The notes beneath the pieces were generated by a model, which saw nothing but the letters and a program-made list of their open reading frames with translations, ran no database searches and had not been told where the DNA came from. A DNA stretch of 36,830 nt from Hymenoscyphus infarciens (taxonomy: Eukaryota; Ascomycota; Leotiomycetes; Helotiales; Helotiaceae): the NCBI GenBank assembly GCA_001414345.1, contig LLCB01000438.1, positions 1 through 36,830 of the forward strand, written 5' to 3'. Made by a program: the position numbers and the translations under genes. Of the stretch, positions 36,055 to 36,830 are shown in pieces (within the stretch, counting starts at the first letter, position 1; each line of letters begins with the position of its first letter).

Positions 36055-36830
36055 AGACTAAGAAGCTTATTTATAATATTTTATCTTAGCTACTACTAGA
36101 GCACTTATATTAGGAAGTTTATTTATAATATCTAGTATTAGATACTATTATATTACTACTAGAAAGCTTATTTATAATATTTAGTATAAGATACTAGTAG
36201 AAAGCGAATTTATAATATATAATATTAAATACTACTAAAGTACTACTACTAGAATACTTAAAAAGCTTATTTATAATATTTAATTTTAAATACTAAGAAG
36301 AGGCTTAAATATTACTAAAGATAGTCTAGTTTATAATAATTTCTTATTAAATACTATTAAAACTATTATAATAACTTTTATTAGATATTATTTATAAGAA
36401 AAAGTAGTTTAATAATAATTCTTATTAGATTCTACTTTCTAGATTAGAACTAGTAGAAAAGTAGTTTATAATAATTCTTATTAGATACTACTAGAAGAGA
36501 GATTTATAATAATCTTTATTAAATACTTTTAAAAGTACTACTAAGAGAGAGTTTCTAATAATATTTATTAGATAAAACTAAGAGAGGATTTATAATAATC
36601 TTTATTAGATACTAGTAAAGAGAGAGAGTTTATAATAATTCTTATTAAATACTAGTAAAAGAGAGAGAGTTTATAATAATTCTTATTAGATACTAAGAGA
36701 AAAAGAGTTTATAATAATCTTTATTAGATACTAGTAAAAGAGAGAGAGTTTATAATAATTCTTATTAGATACTAGTAAAGAGAGAGAGTTTATAATAATT
36801 CTTATTAGATACTAGTAAAAGAGAGAGAGT
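36055..36830. repeat. Right terminal satellite array, inverted relative to the left
   Basis: Copies of the reverse complement of the left-end unit: TTTATAATAATTCTTATTAG, then ATACTAGTAAAAGAGAGAGAG. The outermost 250 bp are nearly uniform at about 41 bp per copy. Inwards (36055-36400) copies are degenerate, with TTTATAATATTTAGTATTAG-like cores that match the inner degenerate copies of the left array (2100-2395) in reverse. 36781-36830 is an exact 50-bp inverted match to 317-366. The array continues beyond the window. Confidence 0.95.

Noticed and set aside
1..36830. Reassigned stop codons (TAA/TAG = Gln, ciliate-like code)
   Set aside because: Reading TAA/TAG as Gln does lengthen frames, but the loss of CpA/TpG everywhere, including satellites, and the CAA/TAA polymorphism between repeat copies at 26.2 kb fit mutation. 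Start codons are also lost, which a new code would not explain.
1..36830. Mitochondrial DNA or a linear mitochondrial plasmid with terminal inverted repeats
   Set aside because: High A+T and inverted ends suggested it, but no rRNA, tRNA, respiratory or phage-type polymerase gene is visible, and CpA-specific loss is a nuclear RIP feature.

Overview
The window looks like nuclear DNA of a filamentous ascomycete fungus (Pezizomycotina) that has been almost completely erased by repeat-induced point mutation (RIP). The basis is direct: the sequence is very AT-rich (about three quarters or more A+T by eye), the dinucleotides CpA and TpG are nearly absent over most of its length while TpA is everywhere, and CpT, CpC, ApC and GpT survive. 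This is the footprint of C-to-T change at CpA on both strands. It also explains why ATG starts and TGA stops are nearly missing and why TAA/TAG interrupts every frame. I see no intact protein gene, no rRNA or tRNA, and no telomere repeat.

Layout. Positions 1-2395 and about 36055-36830 are two arrays of the same ~41-bp satellite in opposite orientation. Both run off the window and both decay towards the inside. Between them lie about 33 kb of mutated sequence. The main tandem arrays are a 15-bp array (3.7 kb), a mixed repeat cluster (6.5-7.0 kb), a 31-bp array with higher-order structure (13.9-14.6 kb), a ~42-bp array (21.8-22.5 kb) and a 102-bp array (26.2-26.6 kb). Several shorter duplications have lengths divisible by three.

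If in-frame TAA/TAG are treated as former Gln or Trp codons (CAA, CAG, TGG), long protein-like frames appear: + strand at about 4.2-6.4, 10.7-12.1, 15.6-16.5, 17.3-19.05, 19.05-20.1, 20.2-21.8, 23.6-24.6, 25.7-29.96, 30.2-32.6, 33.2-34.2 and 35.3-35.9 kb; - strand at about 9.8-9.0 and 13.4-12.5 kb. They are annotated as RIP-killed pseudogenes. Only one has a recognisable domain: at 30.3-30.75 kb three blocks with the order and spacing of superfamily-2 helicase motifs IV, V and VI. The frame upstream (25.7-29.96 kb) may be the N-terminal part of the same giant gene. The other relics are unidentified, and I found no convincing reverse transcriptase, integrase or transposase.

Interpretation (inference). 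RIP acts on duplicated DNA, so a 33-kb stretch of dense former genes that is mutated throughout was probably duplicated as one unit. A subtelomeric segment or a giant mobile element would fit, and the inverted terminal satellites and the helicase are compatible with either. Long frames with stops read through arise easily in TA-rich DNA, so frame limits are approximate and confidence is moderate.
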